A stretch of DNA of 64,000 nt from Spartobacteria bacterium (GTDB lineage Bacteria; Verrucomicrobiota; Verrucomicrobiia; Chthoniobacterales; UBA10450): the NCBI GenBank assembly GCA_003134785.1, contig PLCN01000003.1:248001-312000 (forward strand), written 5' to 3'. The position numbers and the translations under genes were made by a program. Below, piece after piece: positions 1 through 7,127 of the stretch (within the stretch, counting starts at the first letter, position 1; every line of letters starts with the position of its first letter). The notes beneath the pieces were generated by a model that ran no database searches, was not told the DNA's origin, and saw nothing but the letters and a program-made list of their open reading frames with translations.

Positions 1-90
1 TGGGAGCGCAACGTCTTGTCCGATGCCAAAGGTGCCGTCAATCGTTCTGCAGCGCGATACCTTCGCGCGATCAACGGCGCCCCATCCTGA
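1..90 (+). CDS. 3' end of an unidentified gene
   Basis: Reading frame 1 is open from the first base to a TGA at 88-90 and encodes 29 residues, beginning WERNVLSDAKG and ending AINGAPS. The composition is protein-like, but too little is left to name a family. The rest of the gene lies outside the window. No clear terminator follows; the next gene starts 161 bases downstream on the same strand. Confidence 0.45.
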   Translation, partial: WERNVLSDAKGAVNRSAARYLRAINGAPS

Positions 91-251
91 AAAAAGCAGG
101 GGCGGCCCATCACCACCGCCCACGTGTTGGGTCAATCGCTTGCTTCAATAAGGAACGCCGCTTCGCGGTCTATCTCATCCACGGCGGCCGGTTTTGGTCT
201 CGACATTGAAGGATGATCTCGTCACGCTGGAACTTCCGACCAACTCGATCC

Positions 252-1244
252 ATGAAACCTAAAATTCTGTCCAGCTCCATTGCCATTCTGCTCGTCGCCG
301 GCCAGGCTTTTGCCGCCGATTCGAAAAAGGAAGCGCGGGTCACTCAGATCGTTCGCGATGTTAGAATCCTGCCCACGGACGCGGCAGCACGGGCGGCCGT
401 AGTGAACGACCGCGTCGCCGAAGACACCGGCGTGCGGACCGGAGGAAACTCGCGCTCGGAACTGACCTTTGCCGATCTCACCATCACCCGCCTGGGCGCA
501 AACACGATCTTCAGTTTCAACAAGGCGGGGCGCAACGACCAGGTCGATAGCGGCTCCATTCTCCTGCGTGTGCCGAAGGATTCCGGCGGTGGCCGTATCA
601 AGACGAGCGCGGTTACTGTCGCGGTGACCGGCACCACTCTGATCGTGGAATCCACCCGCGGCGGTAGGAACAAATTGATCGTCCTGGAAGGGAGCGCGCG
701 GCTTTCCCTGGTCAAGTATCCCAAGCAGTTTCAGAACGCGCGCGGTGGGCAAATGATCGATGTCCCGCCCGGCGCTACCACCGTTCCGCCGCCGACGAAT
801 ATCGATCTGAACGATGTCATGAAAAACCACCCGCTCATCACCGACTTCCCGCCCTTGCCGAGTCGGGATCTGATCGTCGCCACGAGCCAGCAGCAACCGC
901 CGCCTCCACCCCCAAATCCGAGCGGGCCTTCTGTGTTGCCGATCCTTCCCGTGATCGACTTACTCGGAGGTGGGTTTAACCGCGGACCTCATCGCGGTCC
1001 TACTACTCGACGCAATAATCCGCCCGGCACCACCCAAACGTACCCTCAAGGCCCCGGGCACACTCAGACCAATCCCAAATCCACCCCGCCCCCGGTAATT
1101 TACCGGAAACCGCCGGGTCAGACCAACGCCCAGACCAGGGTCCCACCGGTGACAACCAAGGCGCAAACTTTTCCCAAGACCACACCCTCGCCCAGGAGAG
1201 TGCCAAAGAGGAAACCTACCCAGACTGATAATGGCCCGCGGTGA
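252..1244 (+). CDS. FecR-domain exported protein
   Basis: A protein of 330 residues. The ATG at 252 is preferred over an in-frame start at 213 because it opens directly into a signal peptide (MKPKILSSS..., hydrophobic core, cleavage after AFA near residue 21). Residues about 30-145 resemble the FecR domain: VRTGGNSRSELTFADLTITR, then LGANTIFSF, a DSGSILLRVP strand and VTGTTLIVE. FecR domains are periplasmic beta domains, often linked to sigma/anti-sigma signalling or surface matrices. From about residue 205 the chain is a low-complexity Pro/Thr/Gln tail. No sigma factor or TonB receptor is adjacent, so a regulatory role is not supported here; a structural envelope role is equally possible. 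Confidence 0.8.
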   Translation: MKPKILSSSIAILLVAGQAFAADSKKEARVTQIVRDVRILPTDAAARAAVVNDRVAEDTGVRTGGNSRSELTFADLTITRLGANTIFSFNKAGRNDQVDSGSILLRVPKDSGGGRIKTSAVTVAVTGTTLIVESTRGGRNKLIVLEGSARLSLVKYPKQFQNARGGQMIDVPPGATTVPPPTNIDLNDVMKNHPLITDFPPLPSRDLIVATSQQQPPPPPPNPSGPSVLPILPVIDLLGGGFNRGPHRGPTTRRNNPPGTTQTYPQGPGHTQTNPKSTPPPVIYRKPPGQTNAQTRVPPVTTKAQTFPKTTPSPRRVPKRKPTQTDNGPR

Positions 1245-1267
1245 GTAGCTTGGCTTACCAATAGCGA

Positions 1268-1999
1268 GTGCGGCCAACTGGATTCCTACTTGTGACGTCC
1301 CAGCGCCTATCCCTGGTTCTTTCCGCGTTACTTATCGCCCTGGGTTTGGGTGTCGCGGGTTACTTCATCGGCGAGGGAATATCGGGAAGAAAGAGTGGAA
1401 GCCGGATCATCTCGGTCAAGGGACTCTCAGAGAAGGAAGTTCCGGCGAGTGTTGCTACCTGGACGATAGGCTACGCGGCGAACGGGAATGATTTGGGCGA
1501 GATCAACAAGAAGCTGGCCGAAAGCACCAAGGCCGTTTTGGCTTTCCTCCAAGAAGCAGGTTTCGCGGAGACCGACCTGTCCGTCCAACCGCCTTCACTG
1601 CATGATACCAGCATGGACGTGCGCGAGAAGGATACCCCGCCGCCACCCGAACGATACCGCGCCGACCAGTCGGTCTTGTTACGCACGGCGAAGGTCGATG
1701 CGATCAAACCTGCGCTGGCTTCCGCTTCGAACCTGATGGTGAGCGGCGTGCTTCTTTCCGGCAAGGCAGAACCGAACTACATCTTCAATCAACTCAACGA
1801 CATCAAGCCGGGCATGATCCAAGAGGCGACCAGGAACGCCCGGATAGCCGCGGAACAATTCTCGCGCGATTCGCAAACAACCTTGGGAAAATTACGGAAT
1901 GCCTCACAGGGTTGGTTTCAAGTGGAGAACCGCGACGCAGCTACACCGGAACGCAAGATCGTCCGGGTGGTAGTGGATGTGGAGTACGAAATAAACTAG
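1268..1999 (+). CDS. SIMPL-domain (DUF541) membrane-anchored protein
   Basis: A protein of 243 residues starting at GTG 1268; no strong ribosome site is visible, so the start is tentative. Residues about 10-33 form one transmembrane segment (LSLVLSALLIALGLGVAGYF), and the rest is periplasmic. From about residue 45 the sequence follows the SIMPL/DUF541 pattern: ISVKGLSEKEVPASVATWTI, INKKLAESTKAVLAFLQEAG, a central ERYRADQSVLLRT strand, and a C-terminal VRVVVDVEYEI strand. The domain is widespread in exported proteins and its biochemical role is poorly defined. It follows the FecR gene by 23 bases on the same strand and may be co-transcribed with it. Confidence 0.8.
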   Translation: MRPTGFLLVTSQRLSLVLSALLIALGLGVAGYFIGEGISGRKSGSRIISVKGLSEKEVPASVATWTIGYAANGNDLGEINKKLAESTKAVLAFLQEAGFAETDLSVQPPSLHDTSMDVREKDTPPPPERYRADQSVLLRTAKVDAIKPALASASNLMVSGVLLSGKAEPNYIFNQLNDIKPGMIQEATRNARIAAEQFSRDSQTTLGKLRNASQGWFQVENRDAATPERKIVRVVVDVEYEIN

Positions 2000-2014
2000 G
2001 GCGCGTTGCTTGAA

Positions 2015-2086
2015 CAAGGAGGGGCGCTTTCCAAACCGCCCGCCTTTCTCCGACGGCGGTTTGTAAACCGCCGCTTCTTGGAAAGA
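2015..2086. repeat. palindromic repeat, GGCGGTTT/AAACCGCC family
   Basis: An inverted structure made of CTTTCCAAACCGCC, a short spacer, then GACGGCGGTTTGTAAACCGCCG and CTTGGAAAG. It sits between the SIMPL gene and a convergent helix-turn-helix gene. Related copies occur near 11219, 11732, 13066, 14237, 18257 and 28174. It could act as a transcript end or be a REP-like mobile repeat. Confidence 0.7.
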
Positions 2087-2126
2087 GTTACATCAGCGCG
2101 GATGACTGACGCATAAGAATTAGGAG

Positions 2127-2447
2127 CTACGAGATCCAATGCCGAAGAACGCGGTGAGCGGGTACTGCGGTCGCATGAGCCCGCTTTGTGACGATGAGTT
2201 CACGGTAACGGAGGGTATCCAGCGCGGTTTGCACGGCGCTCTTGGAGAGGCCGGTTTCCTCCGCGATCATCCGGAGACTCATCACGATCGGTCGCCAGCG
2301 CTGTCGCGCAGCGCGGCCAAACAGAAACAGATAAACCAAAAAGGCCGACGGTTGCTGATCGTGAGCAACGAGGTCGCGCATTAGGACGTCGAGCACGTAG
2401 TCGTCTACCGGCACGGTCGTACGAGAGCGGGGCATGAGCGCTGTCAT
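2127..2447 (-). CDS. winged helix-turn-helix protein
   Basis: About 106 residues from the ATG at 2447 (MTALMPRSRTTVPVDDY); an in-frame start 45 bases upstream would run into the divergent gene. The second half has a clear helix-turn-helix: VMSLRMIAEETGLSKSAVQT followed by ALDTLRYRELIVTKR, the layout of a GntR/MarR-like winged helix in which LSKSAVQTAL is the recognition helix. There is no ligand domain. It is divergent from the glyoxalase-fold gene with about 90 bases between starts, so it may control that gene. This is inference from position only. Confidence 0.65.
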   Translation of the reverse strand: MTALMPRSRTTVPVDDYVLDVLMRDLVAHDQQPSAFLVYLFLFGRAARQRWRPIVMSLRMIAEETGLSKSAVQTALDTLRYRELIVTKRAHATAVPAHRVLRHWIS

Positions 2448-2538
2448 AACAGCTATACCGATAATCGGACAACACTTTTCCAGCGAGCGCACCCCTCTCC
2501 GCTCGACGGCGGTGAGGCGGTGCAGCTACGTTCGCGGC

Positions 2539-2907
2539 ATGATCAGTCACATCAAATTCGTCAGCGTCCCAGTGCGCGACCAAAACCGCGCGCTCGAGTT
2601 CTACACGGAGAAGCTCGGCTTCACCATCATCACCGACCAACCCTTCGATGGAAAGCAGCGCTGGATCGAACTGCGCATCCCGAAAGCGGAAACACGCGTC
2701 GTCCTCTTCACACCCGAAGGACAGGAAGATCGGGTCGGTACCTTCTCCCCGATTGTGTTCGCCTGCACCGATGTAGCGAAAACCTATGAGGAACTCAAGG
2801 CCAAGGGAGTGACCTTCGATGGGCCACCCGAGCAGCAACCATGGGGCACGTTCGCCAAGTTCCGCGATAGCGAGGAGAATCAGTTCGTTCTCAGTACCTC
2901 AAAATGA
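2539..2907 (+). CDS. VOC-family (glyoxalase/bleomycin-resistance fold) protein
   Basis: A protein of 122 residues. The ATG at 2539 gives the standard family N-terminus MISHIKFVSVPVRDQNRALE; the open frame upstream has no family similarity. The fold is one pair of beta-alpha-beta-beta-beta modules: FVSVPVRDQNRALEFYTEKL, then WIELRIP and RVVLFTPEG, then VFACTDVAKTYEELKAKG, and a C-terminal WGTFAKFRDSEENQFVL. Family members are metal-dependent lyases, dioxygenases or drug-binding proteins; the usual metal ligands are H5 and E near the C-terminus, and HIKFVS and EENQF are compatible. The substrate cannot be told from sequence. Confidence 0.85.
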   Translation: MISHIKFVSVPVRDQNRALEFYTEKLGFTIITDQPFDGKQRWIELRIPKAETRVVLFTPEGQEDRVGTFSPIVFACTDVAKTYEELKAKGVTFDGPPEQQPWGTFAKFRDSEENQFVLSTSK

Positions 2908-2920
2908 AAATAAGTCAGCC

Positions 2921-3364
2921 TCAAGTCAGGCCAAAGAGAAATCGAAGGAAATGACTGAGAAACTTGGGGTCGGTCAGACATCCGTGATACCAAAGGTAGG
3001 TCGTGGTGGCCGCGAGGCTGGTCAGCGCCACCATGAGCTTGTTTCTTCGTTGGACTCGGGCTTCGGTCGCGGCAATACGAACTGCGATGTAACCGGGCAA
3101 GATCGCCGCCAGCGCGTCTTCATAAAAGCGACGCTGGGCCTTCGGCATCTCAGAGACGTTATTGAACTCTGCGCTGTCACAAACAATCCTGCTTTTGAGT
3201 TTTGGGACAAAACGAGCGGTCCGGCCAACGAAAAGGCTGCCGCTCGCCCTCAAAGCGCCCGATATCACTCGCTCAAAAGCCTGCCGGATATTTTCTGGCA
3301 TGCTATCCTCATTCTGGTAATTGTTGCCGTTTACGCAAATTGTTGTGTCAAAGGTTGCTTGCAT
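2921..3364 (-). CDS. conserved-looking hypothetical protein with C-terminal membrane segment
   Basis: A protein of 147 residues, not recognised. The N-terminal half is mixed and soluble-looking (IRQAFERVISGALRASGSLF, then ALAAILPGYIAVRIAATEAR). Residues about 110-128 (KLMVALTSLAATTTYLWY) could form one membrane helix, followed by a short basic tail. An internal ATG (MPENIRQAF, residue 22) is an alternative start. It is convergent with the VOC gene, 13 bases from its stop. Confidence 0.5.
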   Translation of the reverse strand: MQATFDTTICVNGNNYQNEDSMPENIRQAFERVISGALRASGSLFVGRTARFVPKLKSRIVCDSAEFNNVSEMPKAQRRFYEDALAAILPGYIAVRIAATEARVQRRNKLMVALTSLAATTTYLWYHGCLTDPKFLSHFLRFLFGLT

Positions 3365-3554
3365 GGCTGATGTAACTCCTCCAGTTTACAACTAGCATTC
3401 TGCTTGCCACACAGCTCTCACCGCGCAGCTCCAGGGACTTTCGGTGGTGCGCCTTAGCTGCCCCTCTCCGTCGAGGCGCTCGCTCGAATGCGGCACAAAG
3501 TGCGGCGGATACAGCGGGTTTACTTAACGAATCGCAAACGAATCCTCCGACCAA

Positions 3555-4133
3555 CTATCGCGGCCTGTGTCCCAATCTGCGGATGGCTTCCGCCTTGTTT
3601 TCCTTCCATTGATAATGAGGGTCGCTGTTGATAGGTCCCCAAATAAGGCGCCCCCCGTAACGCCAGTTATCGAGCAGAATGCCCTGGGCGAAGGGCTGAC
3701 CCCGGGCTGTAACTACGATGACATTATGTTCGCTCGCCGTTCTCTCAAAAGATTCGGCCCAATGAAATTCGAGTGTTTCGAGTTTCAACGCATCCAACCG
3801 GATCAGAAGTTCCGTCGCCCATTGGAAACAGAGGCCTCCTTTTCTGGCTCCGGTATTGACGAGGAAGTTTTGCAGACCCGGCGGCCAGACTACCCGCCAC
3901 TCACGCTTCAATTCCCGCCCCGTATTGTAAGCGCATCGGGCGACCTGCTGGGCCTCCTCTGGCCGGACGCTTGGCGAGAGTGCGGCGATTCGGCTTTGCA
4001 AGATTGGATCATCGGCCGAGGTGGCGAAAGGCAATTCCTCACTCGCGCGTGCACTGGCTGAAGGCGCGCAAATTGTGAACACGAGCAACGCGGCTACAAC
4101 GACCGCCAAGCAATGAGTGCGGGAAAGCGACAT
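3555..4133 (-). CDS. exported protein with Cys-His-Asp arrangement, paralogue of the gene at 46257
   Basis: A protein of 192 residues with a signal peptide (MSLSRTHCLAVVVAALLV..., cleavage after ASA). The ATG at 4133 is chosen over one 9 bases upstream because it gives a compact signal peptide. The mature part holds RKGGLCFQWATELL, then HWAES, then SEHNVIVVTARGQPFAQG, then LLDNWRYGGRLIWG. A Cys at the start of a helix, a His at the start of a strand and a downstream Asp is the order of the transglutaminase/papain-like triad. The paralogue keeps all of these residues. An exported Cys hydrolase or transferase, or a dead relative, is inferred; the family name is unknown to me. It is flanked by unrelated genes. 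Confidence 0.7.
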   Translation of the reverse strand: MSLSRTHCLAVVVAALLVFTICAPSASARASEELPFATSADDPILQSRIAALSPSVRPEEAQQVARCAYNTGRELKREWRVVWPPGLQNFLVNTGARKGGLCFQWATELLIRLDALKLETLEFHWAESFERTASEHNVIVVTARGQPFAQGILLDNWRYGGRLIWGPINSDPHYQWKENKAEAIRRLGHRPR

Positions 4134-4325
4134 GTGGCGCATACATTAGCGCGCAGCGCCGAACGTCAAGAGGCACAGATTAATTTTTTGAGCGCTGATT
4201 ACGCGGATAAAAAAACGCTTGCTTCAGGTCAGCGTCATCCACCAAGCTAAACCAGCGTGTATTCCCCGCCGCTCATCATCCGGAAGAACGGTCTGAGGGC
4301 AGGCCGTCTCCAGCGCGTCGTGAAA

Positions 4326-4649
4326 ATGGCCCGCCCTCAGGCCGTTCACTTACCGTGGAGAACCGTAGCCGCAGCCATTCTACTCTGTGCCATGGTTAAC
4401 TGCGGAGGTCCCAAGCATGACATTACCGGCAAGTGGCGCGCGGCCGGTGACGCCAGCACGATGGTTTGGGAATTTTCCGAAGATGGATCGGTCAAGATGG
4501 GAATTATGCGAGGCCGGTATAGCTTCGGCGACCAGGACCGCGTCAAAATCGAAACGCCGTCCGGCACTTCCGTTTACCAGCTCGAGTTATCCGGGAAGCA
4601 CATGATCTTGAAAGACCCAAGCGGTTCCAAGCTCGAGTTCACGAGGTAA
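4326..4649 (+). CDS. small putative lipoprotein, lipocalin-like
   Basis: About 107 residues from the ATG at 4326 (MARPQAVHLPWRTVAAAILL). The N-terminus has a basic start, a hydrophobic stretch and a Cys in AMVNCGGP, a weak lipobox (Asn before Cys is unusual). The mature part alternates short strands: ITGKWRAAG, MVWEFSEDGSVKMG, GRYSFGDQDRVKIETPSG, YQLELSGKHMILKD. This is the pattern of small lipocalin-like exported proteins that carry a GKW motif near the N-terminus. Function unknown. Confidence 0.65.
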   Translation: MARPQAVHLPWRTVAAAILLCAMVNCGGPKHDITGKWRAAGDASTMVWEFSEDGSVKMGIMRGRYSFGDQDRVKIETPSGTSVYQLELSGKHMILKDPSGSKLEFTR

Positions 4650-4722
4650 GACACGCCGGCTCTTTTCCGCTCGCCTCTCCAAGCCAATTGATTATTCTCA
4701 GCAATGATACGCCGGCAATCCT

Positions 4723-5388
4723 GTGAAATCCGACCTATTCGACGCAGCTTTACTCAAGACGCAAAAGACCTGGAAGACCTACGTCACCGCCATTTGCAGT
4801 CTTAACATTGGATTTCTAATTGACTGGCTCGGCAAATTTTCCTTCTTCAAAGGAGAGGCTGAAATAAGTGTGGCCGGGTTCAAGGTAGTTCGTGAGGCTC
4901 TTTCTTTGACCTACGGGCTTCTGTTCGCCGTTTTTATTGCCACGGCGCTTTGCGAGTCACGTTTGCTCAAGGCGTTGAGTGAGACCGCAACCCGCCGTCC
5001 CGAGTCCACCGAGCTGGAATTTTGGTATCTTTCTCCCTTTAGCCGCTCAAGGTGGCGCCGGTTCCTCTGGGCCGGCTTTTTCGTGGATGGTTATGTCTTG
5101 TTAGTAGTCTTTAGCGTTATCCATATTACCAAGTGGATTCCACCTAAAACAATGGAGACGCCATTGTATGTCGGTATTGGATGGTTCGATGCATTCATTT
5201 TCTTCGGTTGCGCCTTATTTGTATGGCCAATCTACCAAAATCTTCGGTCGGTCCGACATAGGATAGAATTGATGGATCCTAGGCTCAACTTTGTAGTGCA
5301 ACATTTGCTAGGTCTGAAGGAAGCATTGATTGGGTGTTTTGTAGCCATGTCTTTTTCTTGGTCGGTTGTTGAGGTGTTCGGCGATTAA
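4723..5388 (+). CDS. membrane protein gene, 3' end replaced by IS30
   Basis: GTG at 4723. The protein has about four hydrophobic segments: near residues 20-35 (VTAICSLNIGFLIDWLG), 60-78 (LTYGLLFAVFIATALC), 115-135 (WAGFFVDGYVLLVVFSVI) and 150-170 (IGWFDAFIFFGCALFVW). The native sequence stops at MDP (about 5279). The remaining 36 codons, to the TAA at 5386-5388, are read from the inserted IS30. Removing the element and one copy of its GGATCC duplication would give MDPNNT and a TAG at 6381-6383, so only about three native residues were lost. Function unknown. Confidence 0.65.
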   Translation: MKSDLFDAALLKTQKTWKTYVTAICSLNIGFLIDWLGKFSFFKGEAEISVAGFKVVREALSLTYGLLFAVFIATALCESRLLKALSETATRRPESTELEFWYLSPFSRSRWRRFLWAGFFVDGYVLLVVFSVIHITKWIPPKTMETPLYVGIGWFDAFIFFGCALFVWPIYQNLRSVRHRIELMDPRLNFVVQHLLGLKEALIGCFVAMSFSWSVVEVFGD

Positions 5389-6364
5389 GTCGCACTCGCT
5401 TTGGGTAACTCGGGCCATGGTCGCTCCTTTGGGCAGATACTGCCGGATGAGTCCGTTGGTGTTCTCGTTGGTCCCGCGCTCCCAGCTGTGATGCGGGGTG
5501 GCGAAGTAGAACTTGACCGGACTGACTGCTTCCACTTGGCCATACCAGTGGAACTCTGTCCCGTTGTCGGCCGTAATGGTGCGCATCCGCCCCGGATGCC
5601 GCGCCAGCAGGCCCAGCAACGCGCGGTTGGTTTCGGCCGCGGTGCGCGCTGGAAGTTTCCCCAGCATGAGGTAGCCGCTCTTGCGCTCGACCAGGGTCAG
5701 CACGCAGTGGCTGCTCTCCCCCGGGCTCTCGCCCATCATCGTGTCGATCTCCCAGTGACCGATCTGACGTCGCCGCTCCACCCTGGCTGGCCGCTCCCCA
5801 ATCATTCTTTTTCCCGCCAGGCGCCCTCGGCTGTCGTAACAACCGTAGCGTTTCCGGCAGCTCTTGCGCGCACCGCGCAGATGTTCGTGCAGCGTGCCTC
5901 CACTTCTCAGATCTCGCCAGATGTGCCGGTAGATGGTCTCGTGGCTGATCGCCAGCTCTTGCTTCAAGCGCAAGTGCCCGGAGACTTGTTCGGGGCTCCA
6001 CTCTTCGCGCAACAACCCTTCCACTCGCTCCCATTGCCCGCGTCCAAATTGGCTGTTGCGCCGCGACCGATAACGCCGCGCGTGGGCCCGTTGGTGCGCG
6101 CGCCGCGCTCGATACCATCCGTCGTAAGGCGCCGCGTTGCGTTTCAGTTCCCGCGACACCGTGCTGCGATGCCGCCCAAGCTCTCGCGCGATCTCCGCCG
6201 GCTTGAGCCCCACCAGTCGCAACGCCGCCAGCACGCTCCGCTCTTCCCCATTGAGTTGCCGATACTTCATCCCCATCTTCCCGCCACTCTTCGGCCCCTT
6301 CCAAACTCTTCTTTTTCCTTTCCCTCCACACGTCCTCCGTGTTGCACTTAGTTTGTGAATTCGC
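5280..6364 (-). mobile_element. complete IS30-family insertion sequence
   Basis: A 1085-bp element. Imperfect ends meet as CTCAACTTTGTAGTGCAACA (5284-5303) and the reverse complement of TGTTGCACTTAGTTTGTGAA (6340-6359), identical over AGTGCAACA. GGATCC lies directly outside both ends (5274-5279 and 6365-6370), consistent with a target duplication, although six bases is longer than the two or three usual for IS30 and the site is palindromic. The left boundary at 5280 agrees with the point where a second partial copy begins (37275). It carries one transposase gene on the minus strand. Confidence 0.85.
5308..6276 (-). CDS. IS30-family transposase
   Basis: 322 residues from the ATG at 6276 (MGMKYRQLNGEERSVLAALR); another ATG lies two codons on, and upstream in-frame codons run into the element end. 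An N-terminal helix-turn-helix (LKPAEIARELGRHRSTVSRE) is followed by a second DNA-binding part (WSPEQVSGHLRLKQELAISH) and the DDE catalytic core: GHWEIDTMMGE, then TITADNGTEF, then SWERGTNENTNGLIRQYLPK with the Glu. The C-terminus NNRPRKRHGYKTPNQCF is typical of IS30. Length is normal and no frameshift is seen, so it is probably active. Confidence 0.95.
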   Translation of the reverse strand: MGMKYRQLNGEERSVLAALRLVGLKPAEIARELGRHRSTVSRELKRNAAPYDGWYRARRAHQRAHARRYRSRRNSQFGRGQWERVEGLLREEWSPEQVSGHLRLKQELAISHETIYRHIWRDLRSGGTLHEHLRGARKSCRKRYGCYDSRGRLAGKRMIGERPARVERRRQIGHWEIDTMMGESPGESSHCVLTLVERKSGYLMLGKLPARTAAETNRALLGLLARHPGRMRTITADNGTEFHWYGQVEAVSPVKFYFATPHHSWERGTNENTNGLIRQYLPKGATMARVTQSECDLIAEHLNNRPRKRHGYKTPNQCFLQT

Positions 6365-6624
6365 GGATCCAAACAATACCTAGAATCGAACGGCCCGGAT
6401 CTGGTTACCGCAGAGGTGCTGTCACGAACCTGAATCGGTTTTCGCCGCTCCCATTATTTTTCTCCGCGGCGCTTAATTCATCGTAAGCGGCTTATGATGC
6501 AACGGAGTAGATGTGACCTATCTTCGCCAAGCTACTCCGAAAGTATTCGCGAGCAGGGGGTAGACGACATATGACGCGCCGATGGGTCGCAGACCACCGC
6601 GACAAACGCGGCCCTTATAGACGG

Positions 6625-7059
6625 TCAGGAACCCATTCGCTTTCTCCGGCCGGCATTCTCCCACGTTTCACTGTCGTCGGCTTCAATCATCAGATTGCGC
6701 ACGTGCCGAATCGTTGAAGCAAAGGATTTGTCGTATACGTGACTCACGTATATCGTCCCACTGTGGCTTTTGCGAGGAGTTGCCGCCCGCCGTCGCGCCA
6801 CCAAGTCGAGGCCTGGCTACCGTTGCAGACATAGCAGGTACGCCCCCGACGTAGAGATGGCGGCCGCAAACTCCACTTCCACTTCCAGTCAGCGATCCCG
6901 CTGGTTGGTCGGATATTGCTGCGCGCCCGTCTAGGTAAACTGCGGCGTGCTCACCAGGTTCTTGGTGATCTTCGTAAGCTGAAAATCAACTGCTCGCGTC
7001 TGGGCCGCGACTATTGAGGCCGCAAACATCCACGCCGCCACGATCAATCCGGTTCTCAT
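6625..7059 (-). pseudogene. decayed exported protein, possibly pilus-like Amuc_1102 type
   Basis: The minus strand from ATG 7059 encodes a signal peptide (MRTGLIVAAWMFAASIVAAQ) and a mature start QLTKITKNLVSTPQFT. This is interrupted by TAG at 6933-6931 and TGA at 6891-6889. Read through, it continues TGAQQYPTNQRDR, LEVEVEFAAAIST; the stops look like TAC and TGG codons that mutated. A shifted frame then gives IYVSHVYDKSFASTIRHV before a TGA at 6627-6625. The layout reminds me of Amuc_1102-type pilus-like proteins of Verrucomicrobiota, but that is from memory and not certain. It lies 68 bases downstream of the next gene on the same strand. Confidence 0.45.
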
Positions 7060-7127
7060 CGCAATACAGATTCGGAAACAATCGAGCACGAGTGCAATTT
7101 CTTTTCCAAAACGGCGAGCGCGACTCG

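Noticed and set aside
5401-6351. Long plus-strand open frame opposite the IS30 transposase
   Set aside because: The composition is Pro/Arg-rich shadow sequence and the minus strand carries a clear transposase.
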